Part shown: piece by piece, positions 51,437-61,295 of the stretch | Layout: every line of letters begins with the position of its first letter | Numbering within the stretch: the first letter of the stretch is position 1 | Assembly: GCF_900116285.1 (NCBI RefSeq) | Contig: NZ_FPAJ01000004.1 | Coordinates: 186,001 to 250,000, forward strand | Direction: 5' to 3' | Length of the DNA stretch: 64,000 bases | Origin: Sulfitobacter marinus | GTDB lineage: Bacteria; Pseudomonadota; Alphaproteobacteria; Rhodobacterales; Rhodobacteraceae | Position numbers and translations under genes: made by a program | Notes under the pieces: generated by a model | Database searches by the model: none | The model's input: the letters and a program-made list of their open reading frames with translations, nothing else | Told to the model about the DNA's origin: nothing

Positions 51437-52309
51437 ATGCCCACATTCACAGCCCTGACGACCCTTGAGGGACGCAAACCCGCCTATGCCTTGGGCGAGG
51501 CGATGGAACGCTTGATCCCAGAGCCGACAGGCGTTGGGGTGTTCGAGGTCGAAGACGGATCGGGCCTGTGGGAAGTGGGTGGCTATTTTGAGCAGGCCCC
51601 GGACCAAACCGCATTGGCGATTCTGGCGGCAACCATGGGGGCAAAGGATTTCGTCGTTTCAGAGCTGCCCGAGACCGACTGGGTGGCGCATGTGCGTCGC
51701 GAATTGTCCCCCGTAGAGGCGGGCCGTTTTTTTGTCTATGGCAGCCATGATGCGGATAAGGTGCCTGAAGGCTGCGAGCCATTGCTGATCGAGGCCGCGA
51801 TGGCGTTCGGCACAGGGCACCATGGCACAACGTTGGGGTGTCTGCGTGTGCTGGATCGCTTGGCAAATGATGGCATGGTCGGGCAAAGCGTTGCTGATAT
51901 CGGGTGCGGTACGGCGGTGCTGGCGATGGCGGCCGCGCGCATTTGGCCAAACCCCGTATTGGCGAGTGATATTGACGAGGTCGCCGTTGACGTGGCGCGC
52001 GCCAATGCGGCTGCAAACGGGTTGAGCGACCGCCTGATTTGCGTGGAGGCAGCTGGCTTTGATCACCCGGAATTGGCCTCGAAAGCGCCGTTCGACCTGA
52101 TCTTTGCCAATATCCTGAAAGGCCCCCTCGTGGCGTTGGCCCCTGACATGGCAGCGGCGCTGGCACCAAACGGCAAGGCGATTCTGTCTGGCATTTTAAA
52201 CGAGCAGGCCGATGACGTGATTGAGGTTTATGCACGATCCGGCATCAATCTATTGAATAGAGAGTCCATTGGCGACTGGACGACGCTTACCGTCCAAAAG
52301 TTGCCATAA
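51437..52309 (+). CDS. prmA: Ribosomal protein L11 methyltransferase
   Basis: PrmA trimethylates ribosomal protein L11. The 290-residue product has an N-terminal substrate domain. The SAM-dependent core shows AMAFGTGHHGTTLGCL, the SAM loop DIGCGTAVLAMAAARIWP, ASDIDEVAVDVARANAAANG, and LIFANILKGPLVALAPDMA, which replaces the usual NPPY and is typical of PrmA. GGAGAG precedes the ATG. Confidence 0.92.
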   Translation: MPTFTALTTLEGRKPAYALGEAMERLIPEPTGVGVFEVEDGSGLWEVGGYFEQAPDQTALAILAATMGAKDFVVSELPETDWVAHVRRELSPVEAGRFFVYGSHDADKVPEGCEPLLIEAAMAFGTGHHGTTLGCLRVLDRLANDGMVGQSVADIGCGTAVLAMAAARIWPNPVLASDIDEVAVDVARANAAANGLSDRLICVEAAGFDHPELASKAPFDLIFANILKGPLVALAPDMAAALAPNGKAILSGILNEQADDVIEVYARSGINLLNRESIGDWTTLTVQKLP

Positions 52310-52418
52310 TTGAGCATCTTTTTCTGACTTATTTCCTGCAATTTTGTAGAAAAAGCCACTTTTCTGTTGTATTGTCCGGCTTGCTAGAGGTGGGGACCTA
52401 CAGCAATTTGAGGCGACC

Positions 52419-52781
52419 ATGGTCGATATTAATCAACAATTTGGAACGCGCAAAGATCAATTGGATCGTCAGCGCAAAGCTTTGGCAAACGGCTACTACA
52501 CCAAGATTCGCAGTGACGGACTTGTTATTGCGCAACCGCGACGCCGCGATAAAATAGCGCCGCTGAAGTACTTCTTGGCGCTGGTGGTTCTGTTTTTCCT
52601 CTTCAAGGCATTGGTGCTGGCAACCGCCGGTGAGGGCACCTATCAAAGCCAGCTCAATTCCCTGAGCGATGGCACCGTGGTTGAGCGTGCAGGGGCGTGG
52701 TTCTTGCAAGTCGACCCGGTAACGCAGGCGCTGTCAAACAAGGTTGAGCTGGTGCTGAACGATGATATGGCGCGGCTTTAA
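52419..52781 (+). CDS. Single-pass membrane hypothetical protein
   Basis: The 120-residue product has a basic cytoplasmic start (FGTRKDQLDRQRKALANGYY), one membrane helix at about residues 50-68 (YFLALVVLFFLFKALVLA), and an outer domain with AGEGTYQSQLNSLSDGTVVERAGAWFLQVDPVTQAL. I do not recognise a named family. No strong ribosome site is seen upstream. Confidence 0.6.
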   Translation: MVDINQQFGTRKDQLDRQRKALANGYYTKIRSDGLVIAQPRRRDKIAPLKYFLALVVLFFLFKALVLATAGEGTYQSQLNSLSDGTVVERAGAWFLQVDPVTQALSNKVELVLNDDMARL

Positions 52782-52952
52782 CCACCCGAGTGTGGTTATT
52801 TGAGGCATTTGTAATTTGAGTGCTAACGAATGAGCATGGCGGCGTATTGCGTTGAGCCGGTGCGTGGGGCAGAGTTGCTATGCCCTTGGGGTCTGAGGCA
52901 ATTGATCCTGTATAAATGATCCTACATAGATGATGTCAGAATGGAGTCGGAT

Positions 52953-53477
52953 ATGACTATACCTTTGACGTCTGCACCCGTGCTTGAGACGGAACGCCTG
53001 ATCCTACGTGGGCCCCTACGAAGCGATCTGCCCGAGCTTACCCACTTCATGACCAGTTCACCGAGGATGGAGGCGCAGGGGGAAGCGATTAGCAAAGAAC
53101 AGGCTTGGTTCGCGTTTTTAACGGGGGTCGGTCACTGGCAATGGCACGGTTTTGGGTTTTTTACTTTAGTTGAACGAGGGCAAAGCCGTCCTATTGGTCG
53201 TGTCGGGCTGCTTAAGCACTCAAACTGGCCCAAGGTCGAGCTGGCGTGGCATCTTTTTGAAGGGGCCGAAGGCAGTGGATACGCAACCGAAGCTGGGCAA
53301 GCAGTTCGTCGCTGGGCGTATCAAGAACATGGGTTCAATCAATTGGTAAGTTACATTGATCACAAAAACCATCGTTCGCAAGCGGTTGCGAAACGTCTTG
53401 GAGCGAAGAGCGATGGCACGCGTGCTGATCACGAACCAGATGCTGAGGTTTGGACTCACCTTCCAGAACCTATTTGA
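52953..53477 (+). CDS. GNAT family N-acetyltransferase (RimJ/RimL-like)
   Basis: The 174-residue product has LETERLILRGPLRSDLPEL at the start and GRVGLLKHSNWPKVELAWHLFEGAEGSGYATEAGQAVRRWAYQ, then VSYIDHKNHRSQAVAKRLGAK, the usual acetyl-CoA-binding order for the RimJ/RimL subgroup. The substrate is unknown. ATG 52953 has GGAG eight bases before it; an upstream ATG at 52941 overlaps that site. Confidence 0.85.
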   Translation: MTIPLTSAPVLETERLILRGPLRSDLPELTHFMTSSPRMEAQGEAISKEQAWFAFLTGVGHWQWHGFGFFTLVERGQSRPIGRVGLLKHSNWPKVELAWHLFEGAEGSGYATEAGQAVRRWAYQEHGFNQLVSYIDHKNHRSQAVAKRLGAKSDGTRADHEPDAEVWTHLPEPI

Positions 53478-53550
53478 ATACGTCGGCATCAAAGCGGCAT
53501 AAAATTTCGTCCTGAGCTTCTCTACACAAAACTCGAACACCAAAAAATAC

Positions 53551-53584
53551 GCCACGCTACCGTTTGGTAAGCGTGGCTATTTTC
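53551..53584. terminator. Bidirectional rho-independent terminator
   Basis: GCCACGCT-ACC, loop GTTT, GGT-A-AGCGTGGC gives an eleven-pair stem with a one-base bulge. It is followed by TATTTT on the plus strand, and its minus-strand reading runs into GTATTTTTTGG. It sits between the convergent acetyltransferase and DUF1127 genes and can serve both. Confidence 0.82.
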
Positions 53585-53627
53585 TGTCCAGCGGACTGCC
53601 CTTGGGGCTTGGGTCTGGCATCGCGCG

Positions 53628-53846
53628 TTAGCGAACGAAGTGGTTCAGCGCTACATTTTCAATATCGCCACGTGTCAGGCCGATATCGTCCAGTTCACGG
53701 TCTGTCAGCGATGACAAAGCGTTGCGTGTGACGCGTGCATCGTTCCAGGCAATAACGCTGGCGATGATGTCGCCCAGGTGGGAGAAAGCGCGGTTGACTG
53801 TGGAGGCAGTCGCGTAGTTGTTTGTAGGTGTGTAGAACATAGACAT
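53628..53846 (-). CDS. DUF1127 domain-containing small protein
   Basis: The 72-residue protein has a variable start (MSMFYTPTNN). The C-terminal DUF1127 segment has NALSSLTDRELDDIGLTRGDIENVA. Such proteins are abundant in alphaproteobacteria, bind RNA in some species and affect growth or phosphate and carbon use. AAGGA is correctly spaced from ATG 53846 but touches the earlier ATG 53855, so the shorter form is chosen. Confidence 0.85.
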   Translation of the reverse strand: MSMFYTPTNNYATASTVNRAFSHLGDIIASVIAWNDARVTRNALSSLTDRELDDIGLTRGDIENVALNHFVR

Positions 53847-53855
53847 TGTCGTCAT

Positions 53856-54172
53856 CCTTGAATTTCAAAAGCCGATTTGTGCATCGTTGTGCTGCGCAAT
53901 TAGGCAATTTGAAAACGTCGGACAACACCCAGACTTGCATGAGTGATCTGCGTTTTCTGCATGGCAGCATAAATCATAAAATTCCAATAAAATATGGCTA
54001 TTTTGGCGCGTCTCGCGGTGACGGGTCCAGCGTGCCGTGTGTCGTTTTTGTACCGTTTTTGGCGTAAGCGCGGCCAATTGTGGCATTTTCGGGGCTGGCG
54101 CGAAAATCCTTGGTAGATGTTCGCGTTTTGTGCTAGCTCTCAAAATAAGTAAAAACTGAGGTAAATTGGCAC
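53856..54172. other. Intergenic region between DUF1127 gene and ruvC
   Basis: These 317 bases carry the promoters of the two divergent genes and no credible frame. The half nearer ruvC contains A/T-rich runs (AAAATTCCAATAAAATATGG, TCGTTTTTGTACCGTTTTTGG) and a LexA-like site at 54119-54133. Confidence 0.5.
54119..54133. promoter_or_regulatory. LexA-like SOS operator before ruvC
   Basis: GTTC-GCGTTTT-GTGC differs at one of eight positions from GTTC-N7-GTTC, the alphaproteobacterial LexA box. It lies 40 bases upstream of the ruvC start, where repression of ruvCAB would be expected. Confidence 0.5.
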
Positions 54173-54679
54173 ATGATACGGGTAATTGGCATTGATCCGG
54201 GGCTGCGCAACATGGGGTGGGGCGTCATTGATGTTGCTGGCAGCCGTATAAGTCATGTCGCAAATGGTGTTTGCGTGTCGGAAGGGGCCGATCTTGGGTC
54301 ACGGCTGTTGTCACTGCATGGCCAGCTTACCAGAATTATGGCCTCCTACCGCCCACAGTCCGCTGCTGTTGAACAGACATTTGTCAACAAGGACGGTGCC
54401 GGAACGCTTAAACTGGGGCAGGCGCGAGGGATAGCGATGCTTGTGCCAGCACAGGCCGGGCTGTCGGTCGGAGAATACGCGCCGAACACGGTTAAGAAAA
54501 CTGTGGTGGGTGTAGGGCACGCAGATAAGGGGCAGGTGCTGCATATGGTGCGTATGCAACTGCCGGGCATTGAAATCGCCGGACCGGATGCCGCTGATGC
54601 GCTGGCCATTGCGATTTGCCACGCCCATCACGGCGGGGCCAGCACGCTGGCGCAAGCGGTGGCGAGGGCCAGCGCATGA
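54173..54679 (+). CDS. ruvC: Holliday junction endonuclease RuvC
   Basis: RuvC resolves Holliday junctions by paired cuts. The 168-residue product has the first catalytic Asp in [15 protein letters not shown] (D8), Glu in AVEQTFVN, the [12 protein letters not shown] helix, and the last acidic pair in [16 protein letters not shown]. It overlaps ruvA as ATGA and heads ruvC-ruvA-ruvB. Confidence 0.95.
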   Translation: MIRVIGIDPGLRNMGWGVIDVAGSRISHVANGVCVSEGADLGSRLLSLHGQLTRIMASYRPQSAAVEQTFVNKDGAGTLKLGQARGIAMLVPAQAGLSVGEYAPNTVKKTVVGVGHADKGQVLHMVRMQLPGIEIAGPDAADALAIAICHAHHGGASTLAQAVARASA

Positions 54680-55341
54680 TTGGCAAGATCACAGGCCGCA
54701 TTGACTACCGCGCCTCCGACCATGTGCTGATTGATGTGCGCGGCGTTGGGTACTTGGTGTATTGCTCGGAACGCACATTAGCCGCGCTCCCCGGTGTCGG
54801 AGAGGCCGTTGCCTTGTTCACCGATCTGGTTGTTCGCGAAGATCTGATGCAACTGTTCGGCTTTCAGACCCTGGTGGAAAAAGAATGGCACCGTTTGCTG
54901 ACATCTGTCCAAGGGGTCGGGGCCAAAGCGTCATTGGCGATCTTGGGCACCCTTGGCCCTGATGGTGTCAGCCGCGCGATTGCGCTTGGCGACTGGAATG
55001 CCGTCAAAGCCGCCAAAGGGGTTGGCCCGAAAATCGCACAACGGGTGGTTCTGGACCTCAAGGATAAAGCGCCGGGCGTTATGGCAATGACGGGCACGCT
55101 GGCCGAAGCCCATGGCGAGGTCGAAGCGGCCCAAGTGATCGAGCCATCCGCACCGCAATCCCGGGCAGCCCCCGCGTCGAACCAATCCGCGCAGGCAGAG
55201 GCGCTGTCGGCGCTTGCCAATTTGGGCTATGGCCCCGGCGATGCGGCTGGTGCCGTGGCGCAAGCCGCAGGTGAGAACCCCGAGGCGCAAACACCGGTAT
55301 TGATCCGTGCGGCGTTGAAACTTCTTGCGCCCAAAGGGTAG
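54676..55341 (+). CDS. ruvA: Holliday junction DNA helicase subunit RuvA
   Basis: RuvA binds four-way junctions and positions RuvB. The 221-residue product starts [30 protein letters not shown], with helix-hairpin-helix motifs in [21 protein letters not shown] and [17 protein letters not shown]. An Ala/Gln-rich linker leads to the RuvB-contact domain ([17 protein letters not shown]). Confidence 0.95.
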   Translation: MIGKITGRIDYRASDHVLIDVRGVGYLVYCSERTLAALPGVGEAVALFTDLVVREDLMQLFGFQTLVEKEWHRLLTSVQGVGAKASLAILGTLGPDGVSRAIALGDWNAVKAAKGVGPKIAQRVVLDLKDKAPGVMAMTGTLAEAHGEVEAAQVIEPSAPQSRAAPASNQSAQAEALSALANLGYGPGDAAGAVAQAAGENPEAQTPVLIRAALKLLAPKG

Positions 55342-55386
55342 AGTGGGGCCATTGGCACCCGACCGCCCCAAAGTTTTGGAAACTGA

Positions 55387-56406
55387 ATGATCGATAGCGA
55401 CCCCACCTTGCGGCCCGACCCGCTGCCAGAGGATTTTGACCGTGCGCTGCGACCGCAGATGCTGGATGAATTCGTGGGCCAAGCCGAGGCGCGGTCGAAC
55501 CTCAAGGTGTTCATTCAATCGGCCAAGCAACGCGAAGAGGCGATGGACCATACGTTGTTTCATGGCCCCCCCGGTTTGGGCAAGACGACCTTGGCGCAGA
55601 TTATGGCGCGCGAATTGGGGGTGGGGTTTCGCATGACCTCTGGGCCGGTACTGGCCAAGGCTGGCGATCTGGCTGCGATATTGACCAACCTCGAGGCACG
55701 CGATGTGCTGTTTATCGATGAAATCCACCGTCTGAACCCGGCGGTCGAAGAAGTGCTGTATCCCGCGCTTGAAGACTTCGAGCTGGATTTGGTCATTGGC
55801 GAGGGTCCTGCCGCACGCACCGTGCGGATTGAATTGCAGCCCTTTACGCTTGTAGGGGCCACGACGCGCATGGGTCTGTTGACCACGCCGCTACGCGACC
55901 GCTTTGGCATTCCGACACGGCTGGAATTTTATACCGAAGACGAGCTGTTCATCATCGTGGACCGCAATGCCCGCAAGCTGGGTGCACCCGCAGATGAAGG
56001 GGGCGCGCGCGAGATCGCAAAACGTGCCCGCGGCACGCCGCGGATTGCAGGGCGTCTGTTGCGGCGCGTCGTTGATTTCGCAGTGGTCGAAGGAAATGGT
56101 CGCGTGACACGGGAGTTGGCCGACATGGCGCTGACGCGGCTGGGCGTAGACCGGTTGGGGCTGGACAGTGCCGACCGCCGCTATCTGCGGCTGATCGCCG
56201 AGAATTACCAAGGCGGGCCGGTTGGCATTGAGACAATGTCGGCTGCCTTGTCGGAATCGCGCGATGCACTGGAAGAGGTGATCGAGCCGTTTTTGCTACA
56301 GCAGGGACTGATCCAACGTACACCACGCGGGCGGATGCTGGCGCAAAAGGCTTGGACCCATTTGGGGATGGCCCCGCCAAAACCACGCGCAGACCTGTTT
56401 GGCTGA
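55387..56406 (+). CDS. ruvB: Holliday junction branch migration ATPase RuvB
   Basis: RuvB is the AAA+ motor of branch migration. The 339-residue product has [12 protein letters not shown], Walker [13 protein letters not shown], Walker [42 protein letters not shown], the arginine-finger region [16 protein letters not shown], and the winged-helix end [16 protein letters not shown]. Confidence 0.96.
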   Translation: MIDSDPTLRPDPLPEDFDRALRPQMLDEFVGQAEARSNLKVFIQSAKQREEAMDHTLFHGPPGLGKTTLAQIMARELGVGFRMTSGPVLAKAGDLAAILTNLEARDVLFIDEIHRLNPAVEEVLYPALEDFELDLVIGEGPAARTVRIELQPFTLVGATTRMGLLTTPLRDRFGIPTRLEFYTEDELFIIVDRNARKLGAPADEGGAREIAKRARGTPRIAGRLLRRVVDFAVVEGNGRVTRELADMALTRLGVDRLGLDSADRRYLRLIAENYQGGPVGIETMSAALSESRDALEEVIEPFLLQQGLIQRTPRGRMLAQKAWTHLGMAPPKPRADLFG

Positions 56407-56452
56407 CGTAGCGCAGCCTTCGGCGAGGATTTTAGACCATTTGGAAGACCTG

Positions 56453-57076
56453 ATGACACCACAAGATATCGAGAACCTGTTCACACGCGACAGCGGCGAC
56501 TTTGTGTTTGCGCGGTGGGGGCGGCCTGTGTCCCCGGTTGTGTTCGGGGTGGATGACGCGACCCTATCCGTTATCAAAGGCGCGCTAGAGGCCGTTTGCG
56601 TGCTGTCCGGTCACAAGATTGCTGAGACTGATCCTGAATTGGGCAGCAATCTGATGATGTTCTTTTTCAAGGAATGGGATGAATTGCCGGACGTGCCCGG
56701 ATTGGACCGGCTGGTGCCAGATTTGAAGCCTTTGGTCGAGAAGCTGAAAGACGTCGATGCCAATCAGTACCGCTTGTTCCGGTTTGACGAGGATGGCGCG
56801 ATCAAGGCGTGCTTTGTCTTCCTGCGCATGGACAAGCACCTAAGTGCCACCCCTGCGCAGACCTTGGCGTTAAGCCAGATTGTGCAGTCCTTTTTGTTGT
56901 GGTCCGACGCGGCATTCAAAGACCAGTCCCCCTTGGCTGTGGCAGAAGGCACCACGATCCTGCGCCCTGATGTTGCAGCACTTTTGCGGGCGGCTTATGA
57001 TCCTGTGTTGCCATCTGTTGCGCAAGATACCTCCCACGCGCTGCGTCTTTTCGCGAGGTTAAACAAACCGCAATGA
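56453..57076 (+). CDS. Conserved hypothetical protein between ruvB and ybgC
   Basis: The 207-residue soluble protein opens MTPQDIENLFTRDSGDFVFARWGRP. It later has ETDPELGSNLMMFFFKEWDEL, QYRLFRFDEDGAIKACFVFLRMD and SQIVQSFLLWSD. I do not recognise a named family. GGAAG precedes ATG 56453; an earlier Met at 56399 would overlap the ruvB end. Its stop overlaps the ybgC start as ATGA, so it is translated with the Tol-Pal operon. Confidence 0.7.
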   Translation: MTPQDIENLFTRDSGDFVFARWGRPVSPVVFGVDDATLSVIKGALEAVCVLSGHKIAETDPELGSNLMMFFFKEWDELPDVPGLDRLVPDLKPLVEKLKDVDANQYRLFRFDEDGAIKACFVFLRMDKHLSATPAQTLALSQIVQSFLLWSDAAFKDQSPLAVAEGTTILRPDVAALLRAAYDPVLPSVAQDTSHALRLFARLNKPQ

Positions 57077-57459
57077 CCCATATTCTGCCCATTCGCGTTT
57101 ATTATGAAGATACCGATATGGCGGGCATCGTCTATTACGCGAATTATCTGCGGTATATTGAACGTGGGCGCAGCGATTGGGTGCGCGAGATCGGGATCGA
57201 CCAGCTTGCGATGAAGGCGGATGGCGTGGTTTTTGCCGTGCGCAGGGTCGAGGCCGATTATATCGCCTCGGCAGTTTTCGATGATCTGCTGGAGGTCCGT
57301 ACATGGGCGACATCCATCGGGCCTGCGCGTATGGAAATGGCTCAAGAGGTCTGGCGCGATGAGACGCTATTGTTTCGTGCCGCCGTCACGATTGTCTGCA
57401 TCGCGGCCAGCGGAAAACCCTGCAGATTGCCAGCGAAACTCCGCTCACTGCCGCTGTGA
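57073..57459 (+). CDS. ybgC: Acyl-CoA thioesterase YbgC
   Basis: The 128-residue hot-dog thioesterase is the usual first gene of tol-pal operons. It has RVYYEDTDMAGIVYYANYLRYIERGRSDW with the probable active-site Asp15, then RRVEADYIASAVFDDLLEVRT. It hydrolyses short-chain or ACP-linked acyl thioesters. The next gene, tolQ, is 132 bases away. Confidence 0.93.
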   Translation: MTHILPIRVYYEDTDMAGIVYYANYLRYIERGRSDWVREIGIDQLAMKADGVVFAVRRVEADYIASAVFDDLLEVRTWATSIGPARMEMAQEVWRDETLLFRAAVTIVCIAASGKPCRLPAKLRSLPL

Positions 57460-57556
57460 CACGCGGATTGGTGCCATAATCCTAGCAATCGACATTGCAC
57501 TCGGCTAAGCTTGTGCCAAATAGCGCCTTGGAAAACAGGGCCGTTGAGGCGGAACA

Positions 57557-57570
57557 GCCCCGAAAGGGGC
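57557..57570 (+). other. GAAA tetraloop hairpin in the tolQ leader
   Basis: GCCCC-GAAA-GGGGC lies 21 bases before the tolQ start. GNRA tetraloops are stable in RNA, so it may stabilise the mRNA end, but no T-run follows. Confidence 0.4.
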
Positions 57571-57591
57571 CCTAAGTAAAGAGCAGAACCG

Positions 57592-58287
57592 ATGGAAGCA
57601 GAAACGCTGGCGGCGGCGAGCGAGATTGATTTCTCGCTCTTGGGGTTATTCCTGCGCGCGACATTCACCGTGAAACTAGTCATGATCAGCTTGCTGGTCG
57701 CGTCATTCTGGTCATGGTCAATCATTGTTCAGAAAATCATGCAGTACCGCAGATTCCGGGCCGAAGCGGATGCCTTTGATCGGGCGTTTTGGTCGGGTGA
57801 ACCTTTGGACGGGCTATACGATACAATCGGGCCTGATCCTGACGGGGCAGCTGAAAAGATTTTTGCCGCAGGGATGACGGAGTGGCGCAGGTCTCATCGT
57901 GATGATGGTGACCTGATTCCCGGTGCCACGGCGCGCATTGACCGGTCGATGGATGTGGCAATCGCGAAAGAGGCGGAGAAGCTGCAAAAGGGTCTGCCTG
58001 TCCTCGCGACCGTCGGATCGACGGCACCGTTTGTCGGCCTCTTTGGTACCGTTTTCGGTATTATGAATTCGTTTATCGAAATCGCATCGCAGCAAAATAC
58101 CAGCCTTGTAGTTGTGGCCCCCGGTATTGCCGAAGCGCTGCTGGCGACGGGCATTGGCCTGCTGGCCGCGATCCCCGCGGTTATTTTCTATAACAAGCTA
58201 AGTGCGGATTCTGACCGTATTTTGGGCGGCTACGAAGCATTTGCCGATGAATTCGCAACCATTCTAAGCCGTCAGTTGGATAGCTGA
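57592..58287 (+). CDS. tolQ: Tol-Pal system proton channel protein TolQ
   Basis: TolQ with TolR forms the motor that drives TolA during envelope constriction. The 231-residue product has three membrane segments (VKLVMISLLVASFWSWSIIV; TVGSTAPFVGLFGTVFGIMN; LATGIGLLAAIPAVIFYN) with the TolQ/ExbB motifs. It starts the tolQRAB set. Confidence 0.95.
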   Translation: MEAETLAAASEIDFSLLGLFLRATFTVKLVMISLLVASFWSWSIIVQKIMQYRRFRAEADAFDRAFWSGEPLDGLYDTIGPDPDGAAEKIFAAGMTEWRRSHRDDGDLIPGATARIDRSMDVAIAKEAEKLQKGLPVLATVGSTAPFVGLFGTVFGIMNSFIEIASQQNTSLVVVAPGIAEALLATGIGLLAAIPAVIFYNKLSADSDRILGGYEAFADEFATILSRQLDS

Positions 58288-58290
58288 CCG

Positions 58291-58770
58291 ATGGGCGCAG
58301 GTATCGCAAAAAAAACAGGTAGCGGCGGGCGCGGGCGGCGTCGCGGTCGTGCGCAACCGATGGCCGAGATCAACATCACGCCCTTCGTGGACGTTATGCT
58401 GGTGCTGCTGATCATCTTTATGGTCGCGGCCCCGCTGTTGACGGTGGGTGTGCCGGTTGAGTTGCCGAAAACGGCGGCGACGGCTTTGCCCTCGGATCAA
58501 GAGGAACCGTTAACCATTACGCTTTTGGCGGATGGGTCGGTGCAAATTCAAAAGACGCCAACAGAACGCGGTGATCTGGTCGCCAAGCTGCGCGCGATTG
58601 CGACAGAGCGGGCAAGCGACCGGGTCTTCCTGCGGGCGGATGGGACTGTTTCCTACGCCATGGTCATGGAAGTGATGGGTGCGCTGAACGCTGGCGGTTT
58701 TTCGAACATTGGTTTGGTGACTGAAACCGGTGGCCCAAAGCTGGACGGCGTTGGGACGTCGGGCGGTTAA
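58291..58770 (+). CDS. tolR: Tol-Pal system protein TolR
   Basis: The 159-residue product has a basic Gly/Arg-rich head (GSGGRGRRRGRAQPMAE), the single helix INITPFVDVMLVLLIIFMVAAPLLTVG with the proton-coupling Asp, and a periplasmic domain. It follows tolQ after three bases. Confidence 0.94.
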   Translation: MGAGIAKKTGSGGRGRRRGRAQPMAEINITPFVDVMLVLLIIFMVAAPLLTVGVPVELPKTAATALPSDQEEPLTITLLADGSVQIQKTPTERGDLVAKLRAIATERASDRVFLRADGTVSYAMVMEVMGALNAGGFSNIGLVTETGGPKLDGVGTSGG

Positions 58771-58772
58771 CC

Positions 58773-59885
58773 ATGCACACGGGGCATTACATTTCTGGTG
58801 TAGGGCATGTTGGGCTGATTGCCTTCTTGCTGTTTGGTGGCCTTTTCAGGCCGAACCCAGAACCATTTGAGATGCAAGAAGTGTCTGTGCTGTCTGCAGC
58901 CGAGTTTGATGCTTTGGTGGCGGCATCGCAATCGTCTGAAGAAGTGACCGAAGTCACGCAACCTGAAGCCCCCCAAGCACCAACCGAGACGCCTGCGGTC
59001 GCAGCGGAACCTGAAATTCAGGAACCGGCACCAGCTGAGCCAGCCGCGCCGGAGCCTGAGCCCGAAGTGGTAGAGCCGACACCGCCGCCACCTGCGGCTG
59101 AGGTCAGCGAAACCGCGCCCGAACTACCTGAGCCCCCAGCCGAGGTCGCCGTTCTGGCCCCCGAGGTCGCACCCGTTGCTGTGCCCCGTCCGGTGGACCG
59201 TGTGGCACCTGAAGCGGTTGAACAGCCAGACCCAGAGGCCCGCCCCGACGTGGTCGAGCAGGAGGCCGCAACGCCTGATGCACCTGCCGAGAGAGTCGTG
59301 GAAGAAGCGCAAGAGGCTACAGCACCCGAAGAAGCAACGACCGAGATTGTTACCGAGGCTGCCGAAGCACCAAAGGCCGCGCCCGATCAATCACCCCGCC
59401 CGCCTGCGCGCCGTCCAACACCACCTGCACCACAGGTGGCCGAACCTGTTGCAACACCCAAACCGGCGCAGCCTGCTGTCGATCAAGATGCTGTCGCAGC
59501 GGCCTTGGCCGAGGCGATGGGCGGCGAGGAAACGCCAGCGCCAGTGGCGGCACCTTCTGGTCCGCCTTTGTCGAGCGGTGAAAAGGAATCCCTGCGCCTA
59601 GCGGTTTCTGCCTGCTGGAACGTCGGCTCGCTGTCGTCGGAGGCACTGCGCACTACCGTCATTGTTAGCGTTCAGATGAACCAAGACGGCACGCCGCAGA
59701 ACAATAGTATTACGATGACAGGCAGTTCTGGTGGAATTCCCGCTGCGGCTGGTCAGGCGTTCGAGGCGGCCAGACGGGCAATTATCCGCTGCGGATCGCG
59801 TGGATATCAGCTTCCTGTAGATAAATTTGACCAATGGCAGAATATTGAGATGACCTTTAATCCTGAAAGGATGCGCATCAAATGA
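58773..59885 (+). CDS. tolA: Cell envelope integrity protein TolA-like
   Basis: The 370-residue product has an N-terminal membrane anchor ([14 protein letters not shown]) and a long Pro/Glu/Ala-rich spacer (about residues 60-265) in place of the Ala/Lys helix of enteric TolA. The compact C-terminal TolA/TonB-like domain has [33 protein letters not shown]. It bridges TolQR to TolB/Pal. The stop overlaps tolB as ATGA. Confidence 0.88.
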   Translation: MHTGHYISGVGHVGLIAFLLFGGLFRPNPEPFEMQEVSVLSAAEFDALVAASQSSEEVTEVTQPEAPQAPTETPAVAAEPEIQEPAPAEPAAPEPEPEVVEPTPPPPAAEVSETAPELPEPPAEVAVLAPEVAPVAVPRPVDRVAPEAVEQPDPEARPDVVEQEAATPDAPAERVVEEAQEATAPEEATTEIVTEAAEAPKAAPDQSPRPPARRPTPPAPQVAEPVATPKPAQPAVDQDAVAAALAEAMGGEETPAPVAAPSGPPLSSGEKESLRLAVSACWNVGSLSSEALRTTVIVSVQMNQDGTPQNNSITMTGSSGGIPAAAGQAFEAARRAIIRCGSRGYQLPVDKFDQWQNIEMTFNPERMRIK

Positions 59886-61204
59886 TTTTACGACTAATGA
59901 GCATGTGTCTGGCGCTGATCTGCGCCGTTGCAGCAACCGCTCAGGCCCAGCAGGGACCGTTGCGGATCGAAATCACTGAAGGCGTTATCGAACCCTTGCC
60001 CTTTGCCGTGCCGACTTTCCAACCTGAAAGCGGCGATGCCGGGCAAATGGCCGTTGATCTGGCACGCGTGGTTTCCGAAGATCTGGTCAGCTCAGGCCTG
60101 TTCCGCGAGATCCCGGCAAGTGCGTTCATCTCGACCGTCAGCGATTTTAACGCGCCGGTGCAATATGCCGACTGGAAAGCGATCAATGCGCAGGCGCTGA
60201 TCACCGGTGCGGTGAGTGTTTCGGGAAATAGCTTGAACGTAAAATTCCGCCTCTATGATGTGTTCTCGGGTGCCGAACTTGGATCTGGCTTGCAGTTTGC
60301 AGGAACGATTGATGGCTGGCGCCGCATGGCACACAAGGTCGCCGATGCGGTTTATTCGCGGATCACCGGCGAGGGCGGATATTTCGACAGCCGCGTTGTG
60401 TACGTGTCCGAGACAGGCCCAAAGGATGAGCGCCTGAAACGTCTGGCGATCATGGATTATGACGGTGCCAATGTGCGTTATCTGACCGACAGTGCGTCGA
60501 TCGTATTGGCCCCGCGGTTTTCGCCCACGGGCGACCGTATTCTGTACACCAGCTACGAAAGCGGTTTTCCGCGGATTTACGTGCTGGACATCGGGTCGGT
60601 TCAACGCCGCGTTCTAGAAAGCGCCGAGGGCACGATGAGCTTTGCGCCGCGGTTTTCGCCTTCTGGCAACACGGTTGTCTATTCCCTGACCCAAGGGGGG
60701 AATACGGATATCTACACGATGGATATTGCCAGCGGCCAATCTGTGCGCCTGACGAATACGCCAGCAATTGAAACGGCACCCAGCTATTCGCCGGACGGCA
60801 GCAAGATCGTGTTCGAGAGCGACCGTTCCGGCAGCCAGCAGCTATACGTCATGCCTGCCAGCGGTGGCGAGGCGCAGCGTATCTCGTTTGGCGAAGGCCG
60901 CTATGGCACGCCCGTCTGGTCCCCGCGCGGTGACCTTGTTGCATTTACCAAACAGAACAAAGGCCGCTTTCACATCGGCGTGATGCGTCTGGATGGATCA
61001 GAGGAACGTTTGCTGACCGCATCGTTCTTGGACGAAGGCCCGACATGGGCCCCCAACGGCCGCGTGATTATGTTTGCCCGCGAAACCCAAGGGACCGGGG
61101 GATCATCCTCGCTATACTCCGTCGATATTTCAGGCCGTAACCTGAAACCCGTGCGCACCCAAGAAGGCGGGTCTGACCCGTCTTGGTCGCCGCTCCAGAA
61201 CTAA
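59882..61204 (+). CDS. tolB: Tol-Pal system translocation protein TolB
   Basis: The 440-residue periplasmic protein has a signal peptide ([22 protein letters not shown]), an N-terminal alpha/beta domain and a six-bladed propeller. The repeats read [30 protein letters not shown] in each blade, e.g. [30 protein letters not shown] and [15 protein letters not shown]. It binds Pal and TolA. Confidence 0.95.
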   Translation: MILRLMSMCLALICAVAATAQAQQGPLRIEITEGVIEPLPFAVPTFQPESGDAGQMAVDLARVVSEDLVSSGLFREIPASAFISTVSDFNAPVQYADWKAINAQALITGAVSVSGNSLNVKFRLYDVFSGAELGSGLQFAGTIDGWRRMAHKVADAVYSRITGEGGYFDSRVVYVSETGPKDERLKRLAIMDYDGANVRYLTDSASIVLAPRFSPTGDRILYTSYESGFPRIYVLDIGSVQRRVLESAEGTMSFAPRFSPSGNTVVYSLTQGGNTDIYTMDIASGQSVRLTNTPAIETAPSYSPDGSKIVFESDRSGSQQLYVMPASGGEAQRISFGEGRYGTPVWSPRGDLVAFTKQNKGRFHIGVMRLDGSEERLLTASFLDEGPTWAPNGRVIMFARETQGTGGSSSLYSVDISGRNLKPVRTQEGGSDPSWSPLQN

Positions 61205-61210
61205 CTACCG

Positions 61211-61244
61211 CAGCGTCTTGGTATTTCCCAACGTCAAGACGCTG
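61211..61244 (+). other. Ten-base inverted repeat between tolB and pal
   Basis: CAGCGTCTTG (61211-61220) and CAAGACGCTG (61235-61244) are perfect complements with a 14-base loop, six bases after the tolB stop. No T-run follows. It could partly terminate transcription or protect the pal mRNA, since Pal is needed in large excess. Confidence 0.45.
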
Positions 61245-61295
61245 TGCTAACACAAAAGTAACTATGTTAACGCCAACTTTGCAAAGGCAGTCTCT

